NCBI RefSeq assembly: GCF_014302995.1
Contig: NZ_CP060295.1
Location: 3,153,501-3,217,500 of the forward strand
DNA from: Variovorax sp. PAMC26660
GTDB lineage: Bacteria; Pseudomonadota; Gammaproteobacteria; Burkholderiales; Burkholderiaceae_C
DNA length: 64,000 nucleotides
Direction: 5' to 3'
Shown here piece after piece: positions 27,485 to 35,773 of the stretch (within the stretch, counting starts at the first letter, position 1; each line of letters opens with the position of its first letter). The notes under the pieces were generated by a model, which saw nothing but the letters and a program-made list of their open reading frames with translations, was not told the DNA's origin and did not search any database. A program made the position numbers and the translations under genes.

Positions 27485-29461
27485 ATGACCGACTCCCCAA
27501 AAAACCAACCCCCAGAAGACGACCGCACCCGCGTCGTCTCCCGGCCTGCGCAGCAGAGCAACGACACCTCAGCAACCATCATCACAGGCGGCGCCCCCAC
27601 CAGCCTGTCCCCAACAGCAGTACCACCAACAACCCCAGGCGCAGGCACGCATGAAGCCGGCCTCCTCCTGGTAGGCAGCCGCCTCGCAGAATTCGAAATC
27701 ACAAGAGTCATAGGCCAGGGCGGCTTCGGCGTCGTCTACGAAGCCTGGGACCACGACCTCGAACGCGTGGTCGCCATCAAGGAATACCTGCCGACATCGC
27801 TGTCGACCAGACAGCACGACGGCACCGTGGTCCCGCTGTCCGAGCGACACCGCGAAACCTTCGACCTCGGCATGCGCAGCTTCATCAACGAAGCCCGCCT
27901 GCTGGCCCAGTTCGATCACCCGTCGCTGCTCAAGGTCTACCGCTTCTGGCAGGAGCGCGGCACCACCTACATGGTGATGCCCTTCTACCGTGGCGACACG
28001 TTGCGGGAGGCACTGGGCGCCATCCCCACAGGCGTCGACGAGTCCTGGCTGATCCGCATCATGGACGGCGTCACGCAGGCGCTGGCGGTGATGCACCACG
28101 CCCACTGCTATCACCGCGACATCGCGCCGGACAACATCATCCTGCTCGAAGGCTCGGGCCGTCCGGTGGTGCTCGACTTCGGCGCCGCACGCCGCGTCAT
28201 CACCGACAAGACGCAGGCGATCACCGTCATCCTCAAGCCGGGCTACGCGCCCATCGAGCAGTACGCCGAGATGCCCGACATGTCGCAAGGCGCGTGGACC
28301 GATGTGTATGCGCTCGCGGCGGTGATGCACGTGGCCGTGTGTGGTCGCGCGCCGCCGCCGTCGGTGGCACGGTTGCTGTCCGACAGCTATGTGCCGCTGG
28401 CAGGCAACGACATCCTGCGCCAGCGCTACAGCCTGCGGCTGCTGCAGGCGATCGATGCGGGCCTGGGCGTGCGGCCCGAGCAACGGCCGCAGTCGATGGT
28501 CGAGTTGCGCGCGGCGCTGGACCTCGATGCGGGCCACAGCATCGCGCCGACACCGCGCACGCAACCGCCATCGGGCGCGCGCAGCGTCAGCGCCAACAAC
28601 AATGCCAACGCCGCGACGGTCATCGGCAGCAGCAGTGGCAACACCAAGAACAGCGGCAAGGCATCGTCACCGGCTCCCGCCCCCGCAGGCAGCAACACCA
28701 GCAACAGTGGTGGCAAGGGCAAGACAGTCGCCGCACTCGCATCGGTCGCCCTCGCGGCAGTCGTGGCAGGTGGTGGCTGGTGGTGGTTCCAGGGGCGCAC
28801 GACAGCCGGTGATGTAGTTGGCGGCGGCAAGCAGAGCACGACCACGACAACAACAACCCCGCCGGCGCCAACGCCCGACACCAAGGTTGCCGAAGCTCCA
28901 CCGGCACCGCCACCTCCCGCGCCCGCACCGCCGCCCCCACCGGCACCGCGCACCCCCACTGATTCGCTGCAATCGCTCGTGGCCGGCGCCGCCGCAGGCT
29001 TCGACGTCACGGCCACGCCGAAGAAGGCCGAGGTCGCCATCGGCAAGGACCGGCTCGCCTTCGAGGTGCGCAGCAAGCGCGAGGGCTTCGTCTATGTGTT
29101 CCTGCTGTCCAGCGGCGGCGAGATGTTCCTGCTGTTCCCCAACCTGCTCGACAAGTACAACAAGATCACCGCCGGTGGCGCGCTCTCGCTGCCGCGCGCC
29201 TCGTGGCCGATGGACGCCGGCGGGCCGGCCGGCACCGACCAGTTCGCGGTGCTCGTGAGCGAGCACGAGCGCGACTTCAGCGCCGCGGGCGTGCAGAACG
29301 ACGGCGTGTTCCCGGTGTTCCCGCTGCCGGTACTGGCCGCGCTCGAAAGCACGCGCGGCACCGGGCCGTCGCCGCTGCTGGGCAAGCCGGTTTGCGCGCC
29401 CGGCAGCGCGCCATGCAACGACGTCTATGGCGTCGCGAATTTCAAAATCGTCGAGAAGTAA
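27485..29461 (+). CDS. T6SS-associated Ser/Thr protein kinase with DUF4384 tail
   Basis: A 658-residue transmembrane kinase of the PpkA role. After a Thr- and Pro-rich lead (1-65) the kinase domain (70-345) shows the P loop GQGGFG (77-82), Lys99 in AIKEYL, the catalytic loop HRDIAPDN (Asp212, Asn217) and DFGAARR (Asp231). A low-complexity Ser/Asn linker leads to a transmembrane helix (414-436), a Pro-rich stalk and a periplasmic domain of DUF4384 type (about 500-620). It should phosphorylate the FHA partner TagH (51138), with the PP2C phosphatase at 52857 as antagonist. The ATG is preceded by AAGGAG. The first ~200 bp are A+C-rich, the mirror image of the end of tagF. Confidence 0.92.
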   Translation: MTDSPKNQPPEDDRTRVVSRPAQQSNDTSATIITGGAPTSLSPTAVPPTTPGAGTHEAGLLLVGSRLAEFEITRVIGQGGFGVVYEAWDHDLERVVAIKEYLPTSLSTRQHDGTVVPLSERHRETFDLGMRSFINEARLLAQFDHPSLLKVYRFWQERGTTYMVMPFYRGDTLREALGAIPTGVDESWLIRIMDGVTQALAVMHHAHCYHRDIAPDNIILLEGSGRPVVLDFGAARRVITDKTQAITVILKPGYAPIEQYAEMPDMSQGAWTDVYALAAVMHVAVCGRAPPPSVARLLSDSYVPLAGNDILRQRYSLRLLQAIDAGLGVRPEQRPQSMVELRAALDLDAGHSIAPTPRTQPPSGARSVSANNNANAATVIGSSSGNTKNSGKASSPAPAPAGSNTSNSGGKGKTVAALASVALAAVVAGGGWWWFQGRTTAGDVVGGGKQSTTTTTTTPPAPTPDTKVAEAPPAPPPPAPAPPPPPAPRTPTDSLQSLVAGAAAGFDVTATPKKAEVAIGKDRLAFEVRSKREGFVYVFLLSSGGEMFLLFPNLLDKYNKITAGGALSLPRASWPMDAGGPAGTDQFAVLVSEHERDFSAAGVQNDGVFPVFPLPVLAALESTRGTGPSPLLGKPVCAPGSAPCNDVYGVANFKIVEK

Positions 29462-29516
29462 TCGTCTGTAGAGCGTCGGCCCGACGGGCTGCCCTTTTCC
29501 GGACAAGGAGACTTTC

Positions 29517-31094
29517 ATGAAGACCTCACAGTCGCCGCGCTTCACACCCGCATTGCTTCGCTGGGCCACCGCCGCCGCAGTGGCGTCGCTGGCCGGCTGT
29601 GCCGTGCCGCCGCCGGCATCGACGAGCGCGGACGCCCCTGCTGCCGACACCCCGGCGTCGCGTCCCCCGCCCACCGGTGCCAGCGTGGCGGGGCAGGCGC
29701 GCACCTTCTCGACCCAGCTCGCCACCTACACCTCGGTCGGCTTCGACGCGGTGCCGGGCTGGTCGCGCGACGATTTCTCCGAGAGCTGGCCCGCCTTCCT
29801 CGGCAGCTGCAAGGTGCTCACCGGGCGCGGCGCCGAGTGGAAGGAGGTGTGCGACCGGGCCCTGAAGGTCGACGGCAAGAACAGCACGGCGATCCGGGGC
29901 TTCTTCGAGAACGGCTTCTCGGCCTACCAGATCCGCGACGACGACCGCCGTCCCGACGGCGTGGTCACCGGCTACTTCGAGCCCGAGATCGCGGGCAGCC
30001 GGCAGTACGCCGCGCCGTTCATCTATCCGGTGTACGGCCAGCCCGACGACATGCTGTTCGCCGATGCCCGCAAGCTGCCCGCGGGCAGCGGCACCGTGGC
30101 GGCGCGCGTCGAAGGGCGCAACGTGCTGGTGCAGGCCGGGTTGAACACGCGCGACATGGGCGCGGCGGGCCTCTATGCGCTCGACCTCTCGGGCATCTCG
30201 CGCGACACGCTCGACCGCAAGGTGCGCCTGCGGGTCGAGGGCAAGCAACTGCTGCCGTACTACACGCGCGAAGAAATCGAGACCAAGGGCGCCCCCAACG
30301 CCAAGGTGCTGGCCTTCGTGAGCAGCGCCACCGCGCTGTACGAAATGCAGATCCAGGGCTCGGGCCGCATCAAGCTGGCCAGCGGCGAGATCATCCGCGT
30401 GGCCTACGCCGAGCAGAACGGCCAGCCTTTCCGCCCGACGCTCGCGCAGGCCGCCAACGGCAAGCCGCGCAGCGCGGTCAAGGTGCGCGGTTCGTCCATC
30501 GAACTGCAGCTCGACGACGGCGATGACGACGACGACACCGGTGCCGTCGCGGCCGGCACCATCCGCACGCGCGGCTTCACGCTGGTGCGGCCTGCGGCCA
30601 GCGGCGCGGTCATGGTGCCGGGGCGGCGCACGGCCGGCGCGGTGGCGGGCTCGGGCATCAAGGACCCGAGCTATGTGTTCTTCAAGGAAGCCACCTCGCC
30701 GATCGGCGGGCCTGTGGGGGCCTTCGGCGTGCCGCTGTCGGCGGGGCGTTCGATCGCGGTCGATCCGCGCAGCACGCCGCTGGGCTATCCGGTGTTCGTC
30801 TCGACCCGCACACCCGGCAGCGGCGCGCCGATGCAGCGCCTGACGATCGCGCAGGACACCGGCGGTGCCATCCGCGGCGCGGTGCGGGCCGACTACTTCT
30901 TCGGCAACGGCCAGCAGGCCGCGACCAATGCGCGCCGCATGAAGGAGCGCGGCCAGCTCTGGATTCTTCTGCCGCGCGGCCTGGCCGTGGCGCAGGCTGC
31001 GGCGTCGTCGGCCATCCGCACGCGCGGCGGGCCGGTGGGCGCCAACCTGCCGCAGTGCCTGGTGCCGACCGAAGGCGTGTGCGTGGACGACTGA
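29517..31094 (+). CDS. MltA-family lytic transglycosylase lipoprotein
   Basis: A 525-residue outer-membrane lipoprotein: lipobox SLAGC with Cys28. The MltA domain (about 120-310) includes VVTGYFEPEIAGSR. The 3D domain (about 400-490) includes SIAVDPRSTPLGYP and IAQDTGGAIRGAVRADYFFG, containing the catalytic Asp of the family. Between them lies an unusual acidic insert (LDDGDDDDDTG) of about 60 residues. These enzymes cut glycan strands in the cell wall. It follows the kinase gene by 55 bp with a good ribosome site (AAGGAG) and lies within the T6SS unit, so local wall opening for the trans-envelope complex is a reasonable role. A housekeeping MltA displaced here is the alternative. Confidence 0.88.
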   Translation: MKTSQSPRFTPALLRWATAAAVASLAGCAVPPPASTSADAPAADTPASRPPPTGASVAGQARTFSTQLATYTSVGFDAVPGWSRDDFSESWPAFLGSCKVLTGRGAEWKEVCDRALKVDGKNSTAIRGFFENGFSAYQIRDDDRRPDGVVTGYFEPEIAGSRQYAAPFIYPVYGQPDDMLFADARKLPAGSGTVAARVEGRNVLVQAGLNTRDMGAAGLYALDLSGISRDTLDRKVRLRVEGKQLLPYYTREEIETKGAPNAKVLAFVSSATALYEMQIQGSGRIKLASGEIIRVAYAEQNGQPFRPTLAQAANGKPRSAVKVRGSSIELQLDDGDDDDDTGAVAAGTIRTRGFTLVRPAASGAVMVPGRRTAGAVAGSGIKDPSYVFFKEATSPIGGPVGAFGVPLSAGRSIAVDPRSTPLGYPVFVSTRTPGSGAPMQRLTIAQDTGGAIRGAVRADYFFGNGQQAATNARRMKERGQLWILLPRGLAVAQAAASSAIRTRGGPVGANLPQCLVPTEGVCVDD

Positions 31095-31122
31095 CCGACT
31101 GACTGACTGCTCTTGTCCCTCC

Positions 31123-31872
31123 ATGCAGGAAACCATCTCGTCCGCGGAAAGCTCCGAACTCGTCCGCCTCTGGCGGCGGCGGCAGACGCTGTCCCCGAAC
31201 GACATGGGCACCATGTACCGCATCGTGGGCGATGCGCTCGTGGCCTGCAATCCGCCCGAGCTGCAGGTGCTGGGCGAAGGGCGGCAGGAGCTGGTGGCGC
31301 AGTTCATCTACGTCAAGGTGCTGCGGCTCGACGCCGACCCCGATGAGTCGGAAGAGCGTGCGGGCCACAGCGCACCTTCGACTGCCTTCGCGCTGTGCGC
31401 GTACTTCCGGCGCTACCTGATCGACTGCACGCGCGCCAGCTCGTTTCGCCGCAAGCTCTCCATCGGCGAGCAGATCACCGAGGCCCAGCTCGAAGACGAG
31501 ATCGGCCCCGGCGAAGACCTCGAAAGCTGCCTGGCCGAACACGGCCTGAGCGCGCAGGCCGTGCAACTGGCCGCACGCGCCTTCATTGCCGAGCTGCCCG
31601 AACCCGAGCGCCTGCTGCTGTGCGAAGGCTTCGGCAAGGAGGCAGAAGGCGGGCTGTCGGGCATTGCCTCGCGCCATGCCATCGCCTCGTACCACTACCG
31701 CGCGGGCCGGCTCGGCCTGGTGCACAAGCGCGAGGGGCTGACCGCGGACTACGCCAAGACCCGGCTCGGCGGATGGCTCCAGCAGACGCTGGGCATTGCC
31801 ATCGAGGCCGAGAACATGGCGGCGATCCTGCAGGTTTTCAAAATCCTCGGTGCTGAAGCGTCTTATGCCTGA
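31123..31872 (+). CDS. Sigma-70-like protein, possible ECF-type sigma factor
   Basis: A 249-residue cytoplasmic protein that I recognise only by pattern. Residues 55-110 (FIYVKVLRL to LCAYFRRYLIDCTRASSFRRK) resemble sigma region 2. Residues 145-205 (AARAFIAELPEPERLLLCEGFG, then SGIASRHAIASYHYRAGRLGL) resemble region 4 with its helix-turn-helix. The match is weak and the region 2 to 4 linker is long and acidic. It begins 28 bp after the mltA-like gene and is followed by a single-pass membrane protein and a caspase-like protease, the order expected of sigma, anti-sigma and effector. Whether it binds RNA polymerase is unproven. Confidence 0.5.
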   Translation: MQETISSAESSELVRLWRRRQTLSPNDMGTMYRIVGDALVACNPPELQVLGEGRQELVAQFIYVKVLRLDADPDESEERAGHSAPSTAFALCAYFRRYLIDCTRASSFRRKLSIGEQITEAQLEDEIGPGEDLESCLAEHGLSAQAVQLAARAFIAELPEPERLLLCEGFGKEAEGGLSGIASRHAIASYHYRAGRLGLVHKREGLTADYAKTRLGGWLQQTLGIAIEAENMAAILQVFKILGAEASYA

Positions 31873-31899
31873 AGACATAGCCATTCAGGAACAGACGCC

Positions 31900-33039
31900 A
31901 TGAACACCGAACTCTGGCCCCCGCTCAGCGTGATCCGCAATGCGTTCGAGAGCGGTGCGGCCGTGCCCGACGATGCGCTGCCCGACACCGCCACGGTTGC
32001 GATGCCGGGTTCGGGTCCCGGAACGGGGGCCGAACCCGTAGGCGCTGCTGCGCTGTCGGACCTGCTCTTTCCTCTCGCCGAGTTGGCCCGGCGCCGCGAG
32101 GCTGTCGCGCGGCGCGCCTTCAAGGCCCGCTGGGCGCCGGGCCGCCTCGTCAGCGTCGTGCATGAAGGCCGGCTGCTCGGCGTGCTGCTCGACCGCTGCA
32201 TCCGTGGCGATGTATGGCAGGGCTGGATGGCCGCGAGCGAGGCCGACTGGGCCTGTGCCTTCGACGTGCTGCTGGAGCCCGACGACGAGCCCTTCGAGCC
32301 GATGTTCGGCGTGATCCAGACCTGGAACGTGCTCACGCTCGAAGCCAGTCCGCAGTTGTGCGCACGCGTGCTCGGCGAAGTCTCGGCCACGCGGCTGGCG
32401 GCGATCGGTGCGGTGCATGACGAATGGGCCGCGCAGGCCACGCTGGCCATCGCGCCCGAACCGGGGCGAATTGCCTTGCGCAGCGTGGGGGGCGTGTTCT
32501 CCGTGCTGTCGGGTACGCCGCTCGGCCCGCAGGACCCGCGCGCCGACTACCAGGCGCTGTACCGCGATGCGGGGTTGCGGCTGGGCTCGGCCCCGGCGCA
32601 ATCGCCCGTCGAGACGCCCGCGCCTTCCACGCGCGCTGCGCCGCAGCCCCGGCCCGAAGGCGGCTGGTGGGGCAGCATCCGCCGCTGGTTCGGCGCGGAC
32701 GGCTGGGTGCGCCCGGCCTTCGCGGTGCTGGCCCTGTGCGTGGTGGTGCAGAACATCGGCCTCTTCAGCGGCCCCGGTACGGAAGAGGAGGAGGTGCGCT
32801 ACCGCGCCGTGCCGACCGCGCCCGTTGCGGCGCGCGCCGACCTGTTCGTGCGCTGGAAGGACGGCGTTCGCATGGACGAGGCCGACCGGCTGCTGCAGTC
32901 CGTCTCGGCCGAAGTGGTGGGCGGGCCTGGTGTCAGCGGAACATGGCGCCTGCGGGTGCAGGACCCGGTCGAGGCATTGGCCATGCTGGCGGCATCGCCG
33001 CTGGTCGAGTCGGTGGGGCCGGCGTCGGAGCGGCCATGA
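31900..33039 (+). CDS. Single-pass membrane protein, possible anti-sigma-like regulator
   Basis: A 379-residue protein not matched to a named family with certainty. Residues 1-265 are cytoplasmic and lack the HxxxCxxC zinc motif of common anti-sigma factors. A transmembrane helix lies at 271-289. The periplasmic tail (313-373), from LFVRWKDGVRMDEAD through EVVGGPGVSGTWRLRV to SPLVESV, has the pattern of the small alpha/beta domain found in subtilase propeptides and at the C-terminus of many proteobacterial anti-sigma proteins. It lies between the sigma-like gene (27 bp upstream) and the caspase gene, whose ATG overlaps its stop (ATGA). A pairing with the caspase as inhibitor or substrate is inference. 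Confidence 0.5.
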   Translation: MNTELWPPLSVIRNAFESGAAVPDDALPDTATVAMPGSGPGTGAEPVGAAALSDLLFPLAELARRREAVARRAFKARWAPGRLVSVVHEGRLLGVLLDRCIRGDVWQGWMAASEADWACAFDVLLEPDDEPFEPMFGVIQTWNVLTLEASPQLCARVLGEVSATRLAAIGAVHDEWAAQATLAIAPEPGRIALRSVGGVFSVLSGTPLGPQDPRADYQALYRDAGLRLGSAPAQSPVETPAPSTRAAPQPRPEGGWWGSIRRWFGADGWVRPAFAVLALCVVVQNIGLFSGPGTEEEEVRYRAVPTAPVAARADLFVRWKDGVRMDEADRLLQSVSAEVVGGPGVSGTWRLRVQDPVEALAMLAASPLVESVGPASERP

Positions 33040-35180
33040 CCTGTGCCGCGCTTCTGTCTTTCTCCCTCCCCCTCTGGGGGAGGGCAGGGGTGGGGGCACG
33101 CGGCGTATCCATCGGGCGCTCTGCCTGCCCCCATCCCAGCCTTCCCCCAAAGGGGGAAGGAGCAAGACGGCTGCTGCTGGTGTGGCTGCTGTTCGTTTCA
33201 GGCAGCGCCTTCGCCACCCAACGCGCCCTGCTCGTCGGCGTCTCCGAACTCGTCAACCAGCCGCAAGCCCTCTGGCTGCAGGCCCCGCGCAACGACGTGA
33301 TGCTGATGCGCGATGCGCTGCTCAGGCAAGGCTTCGCCGCGCCCGACATCACCCTGCTCGCCGATGGCGTGAGCGGCGCCGCACTGCCCGAAGCACAGGC
33401 CATCCATGACGCACTGGGGCGGCTGCTCGCGCAGTCGAAAAGCGGCGACTTCGTGCTGCTGTACTTCTCGGGCCACGGCACCCGCCTGCGCGACACCGCC
33501 AAGCGCTACCAGGAGCCCGATGGCCTGTCGGAGAACTTCCTCGCGCGGGATGTGCGCGGCACGCTCGGCAGCGACACCGTGCTGACCGGCGATCTGCGCG
33601 ATGTCGATTTCGACGGATGGATCCAGGCCTTCCTCGCCCGCAACGTCTTCGTCGCCTCGGTGTTCGACACCTGTTCCGCCAACTCCATGACCCGTGGCGC
33701 GGTCGATGCGCCCGCCACCGCCGAAGGCCCGGCCGACGACGAAGTGCGCTGGCGCGGCCTGCGCGCCGTGCAATTGGCTAATGGCAGTGGAGGCAGTGGA
33801 AGCAGTGCGCCAGGCCCTGCCGCAGCCGCGCGCGCGGTGACGCCGCCCGTGCCGGCCGAGACCGTGCCGCGCGCCCGCTATGTCGCGCTCTTCGCCTCCG
33901 AGAGCCACCAGATCACGCCCGAACTGCGGCTGCCGCGCAAGAGCCGCAATGCGCGTGCGCAGGGCCTGCTCACGTGGGCCGTGGTCGAAGCCCTGTCGCG
34001 CCGGCCCGCCACCTGGCGCGACCTGTTCGACGGCGTGCTCGCGCTCTACCCGCCGGTCATCGACGAACTCGCGCAGCGCTTTCCCACGCGCGAGCTGCCC
34101 TCGCCCGTGGCCGAGGGCAATCTCGATGCGCCGCTGTTCGCCAACCGTGCGCCCGCCGTCTCGACCCGTCCGGTCTGGCGCGCGCAGCGGGCCGGCGACA
34201 CGCTCACCCTGCAGGCCGGCCAGCTCGACGGCCTTGCGGACCGGCAGCCGCTGCGCGTGCTGGCCACCATGGAAGACGGCACGGTGCGCAGCGCACAGGG
34301 CACGCTCGCGCAGGTGGACCTCGACCGGGCCCGCATGCCCGTGCCGCCCGCCTTGCGCGAACTCTCCGGCGCCGCACTGTGGAGCACCACCCCGCTCGGC
34401 GAGCCGGCCTCGGTGGCGCTGCGCGTGCGCGCGGACCAGGGCCTGCCGCCCGGCCTGAGCCTCGAATACCCCGCCTCCATCGTCGCCGTGGGCGAGGCCG
34501 ATGCAGGAGGCGCCGACGTGCGCTGGAGCGGCGCGACAGGCAACCGCCTCGAAGTGCTCTCGCCTTCGCTCGGCATCGCGCCATCGGCCGCGAAGACATC
34601 GCTGCCCGACACGGCCGCCGTGCGCCGCCGCCTCGAAATGCTGGCGCGCCTGAAGTGGCTCAACCAGCTCGACGCGCTGGCCCGCGATGCGCAGTTCGAC
34701 GGCTTCGAGGCCGTGTTCGAGGTGTGGAGCGGCGACCGCCTGCTGCGAAGCGATTCGGCGCAGCGGGCCGAGGCCCGGCTGCTACCGCTGCGCGGCGGCG
34801 AGCGCGCAGTGCTCAACGTGCGCAACGGCAGCGGGCGTTCGGTGGACCTCGTCGTGGTCGGCGTCGATCCGCAGGGCGGCGTGCGCCAGGTCTATCCGGA
34901 CGACCCGGGCGAGACCAACCGCTTCAAGCGCGGCACGCGCGACGCGCCCGCCGCCAAGCGCTTCGAGCTGCCGTGGTTCAACGCGGAAGGTGGCCGGCTG
35001 CTCGTGCTGGCCACGCCGGCCGCGCCCTATAGCGCACCGCGATTGTTCGGCACGGGCGCGGTGGCCAACAACACGACGGCACCCGAGGTCCGGGTGCGCG
35101 GGGCATTGCAGCCCGACAGCGAGCGGCAGGCCTTTGCCGCGGTGGTCCGGTGGGCGGGCGATGCCTCGCCCGCACGGTAG
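33036..35180 (+). CDS. Exported caspase-like (C14) protease with DUF4384-type tail
   Basis: A 714-residue protein. The caspase domain spans about 60-310, with the catalytic dyad His147 in YFSGHGTR and Cys213 in FDTCSAN. A long middle region follows, and the C-terminus (about 570-680) resembles DUF4384 (VVVGVDPQGGVRQVYPDD). Residues 44-60 (RRLLLVWLLFVSGSAFA) are an ordinary signal peptide core, but 43 residues precede it, most of them translated from a REP-like palindrome. The ATG at 33036 is chosen because it overlaps the stop of the upstream gene; no other ATG or GTG gives a normal-length leader. Membrane export despite the long leader is likely but untested. Its neighbours are the sigma-like and membrane genes and the hcp-like gene 19 bp downstream. 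Confidence 0.85.
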   Translation: MTCAALLSFSLPLWGRAGVGARGVSIGRSACPHPSLPPKGEGARRLLLVWLLFVSGSAFATQRALLVGVSELVNQPQALWLQAPRNDVMLMRDALLRQGFAAPDITLLADGVSGAALPEAQAIHDALGRLLAQSKSGDFVLLYFSGHGTRLRDTAKRYQEPDGLSENFLARDVRGTLGSDTVLTGDLRDVDFDGWIQAFLARNVFVASVFDTCSANSMTRGAVDAPATAEGPADDEVRWRGLRAVQLANGSGGSGSSAPGPAAAARAVTPPVPAETVPRARYVALFASESHQITPELRLPRKSRNARAQGLLTWAVVEALSRRPATWRDLFDGVLALYPPVIDELAQRFPTRELPSPVAEGNLDAPLFANRAPAVSTRPVWRAQRAGDTLTLQAGQLDGLADRQPLRVLATMEDGTVRSAQGTLAQVDLDRARMPVPPALRELSGAALWSTTPLGEPASVALRVRADQGLPPGLSLEYPASIVAVGEADAGGADVRWSGATGNRLEVLSPSLGIAPSAAKTSLPDTAAVRRRLEMLARLKWLNQLDALARDAQFDGFEAVFEVWSGDRLLRSDSAQRAEARLLPLRGGERAVLNVRNGSGRSVDLVVVGVDPQGGVRQVYPDDPGETNRFKRGTRDAPAAKRFELPWFNAEGGRLLVLATPAAPYSAPRLFGTGAVANNTTAPEVRVRGALQPDSERQAFAAVVRWAGDASPAR
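33060..33166. repeat. REP-like palindrome inside the caspase gene leader
   Basis: Two G+C-rich palindromic units in opposite orientation: CTCCCTCCCCCTCTGGGGGA followed by GGGCAGGGGTGGGGGC, and the complementary CTGCCTGCCCCCATCCC followed by CTTCCCCCAAAGGGGGAAGG. Same family as the repeat at 41716. It is translated in frame as residues 9-43 of the caspase-like protein, between the start codon and the signal-peptide core. Confidence 0.85.
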
Positions 35181-35198
35181 TTTTTTCAGGAGATGGCC

Positions 35199-35753
35199 AT
35201 GTCATTCAACAACGGCGGGTATCTGGAGACCGACGATGCGCTGCGCATGCTCGACCTGTTGTCGCAGGCATCGGGCAGCGACTTCTACATGTCGCTCGAA
35301 AGCAAAGGCAAGAAGGTGGCGGGCGAGATCCAGACCCTCTTCTCGGACAACATGGAGGTGCTGGAGATCGGCGGCTACTCCTATGTGGCGGAGGTTGCGT
35401 CGGCGCCCGGTTCCGGCAAGGGCGTTGCGCGGGGGCTGCCGCTGGCCGTGGTGCGCGACTGCGATGCCGCCACCGCCTCGATCGCCAGCCTGCTGTACAG
35501 CCAGGACAGCGATCTGATCGTCAACATCCTGGTCTTCAAGGCCGGCGGCGACAACGCCGATCGCCAGCCCTTCTTCGAGATCGAGCTCACCGGCGGCCGC
35601 GTCAGCCAGCACGCGATCCTCACGGGCGGTATGCCCAAGCGGCCGTGCGAAATCATCGTGTTCAGCTACCGCGCGGTCGAGATCAAGAGCGCGCCGCAGC
35701 TGGTCAGCGGCATCCGTGGTGCGGTGCGCTCCGCCAAGCTCGTCAACAACTGA
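35199..35753 (+). CDS. Divergent Hcp-like tube protein
   Basis: A 184-residue protein with the pattern of the Hcp/TssD fold but far from the canonical copy at 54193. The beta strands FFEIELTGGRVSQHAI and PCEIIVFSYRAVEI match the last strands of Hcp, and the middle has the LPLAVVRDCDAATASI segment. ATG 35199 is preferred over 35193 because AGGAG (35188-35192) would abut the latter. It starts the block tagJ-tssE-tssF-tssG-clpV, 19 bp after the caspase gene. It may be a specialised tube or cap subunit, a carrier for particular cargo, or a subunit of the caspase module. Hcp assignment is probable, not certain. Confidence 0.6.
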   Translation: MSFNNGGYLETDDALRMLDLLSQASGSDFYMSLESKGKKVAGEIQTLFSDNMEVLEIGGYSYVAEVASAPGSGKGVARGLPLAVVRDCDAATASIASLLYSQDSDLIVNILVFKAGGDNADRQPFFEIELTGGRVSQHAILTGGMPKRPCEIIVFSYRAVEIKSAPQLVSGIRGAVRSAKLVNN

Positions 35754-35773
35754 GCCCAACGGAAAGCCCAGCC

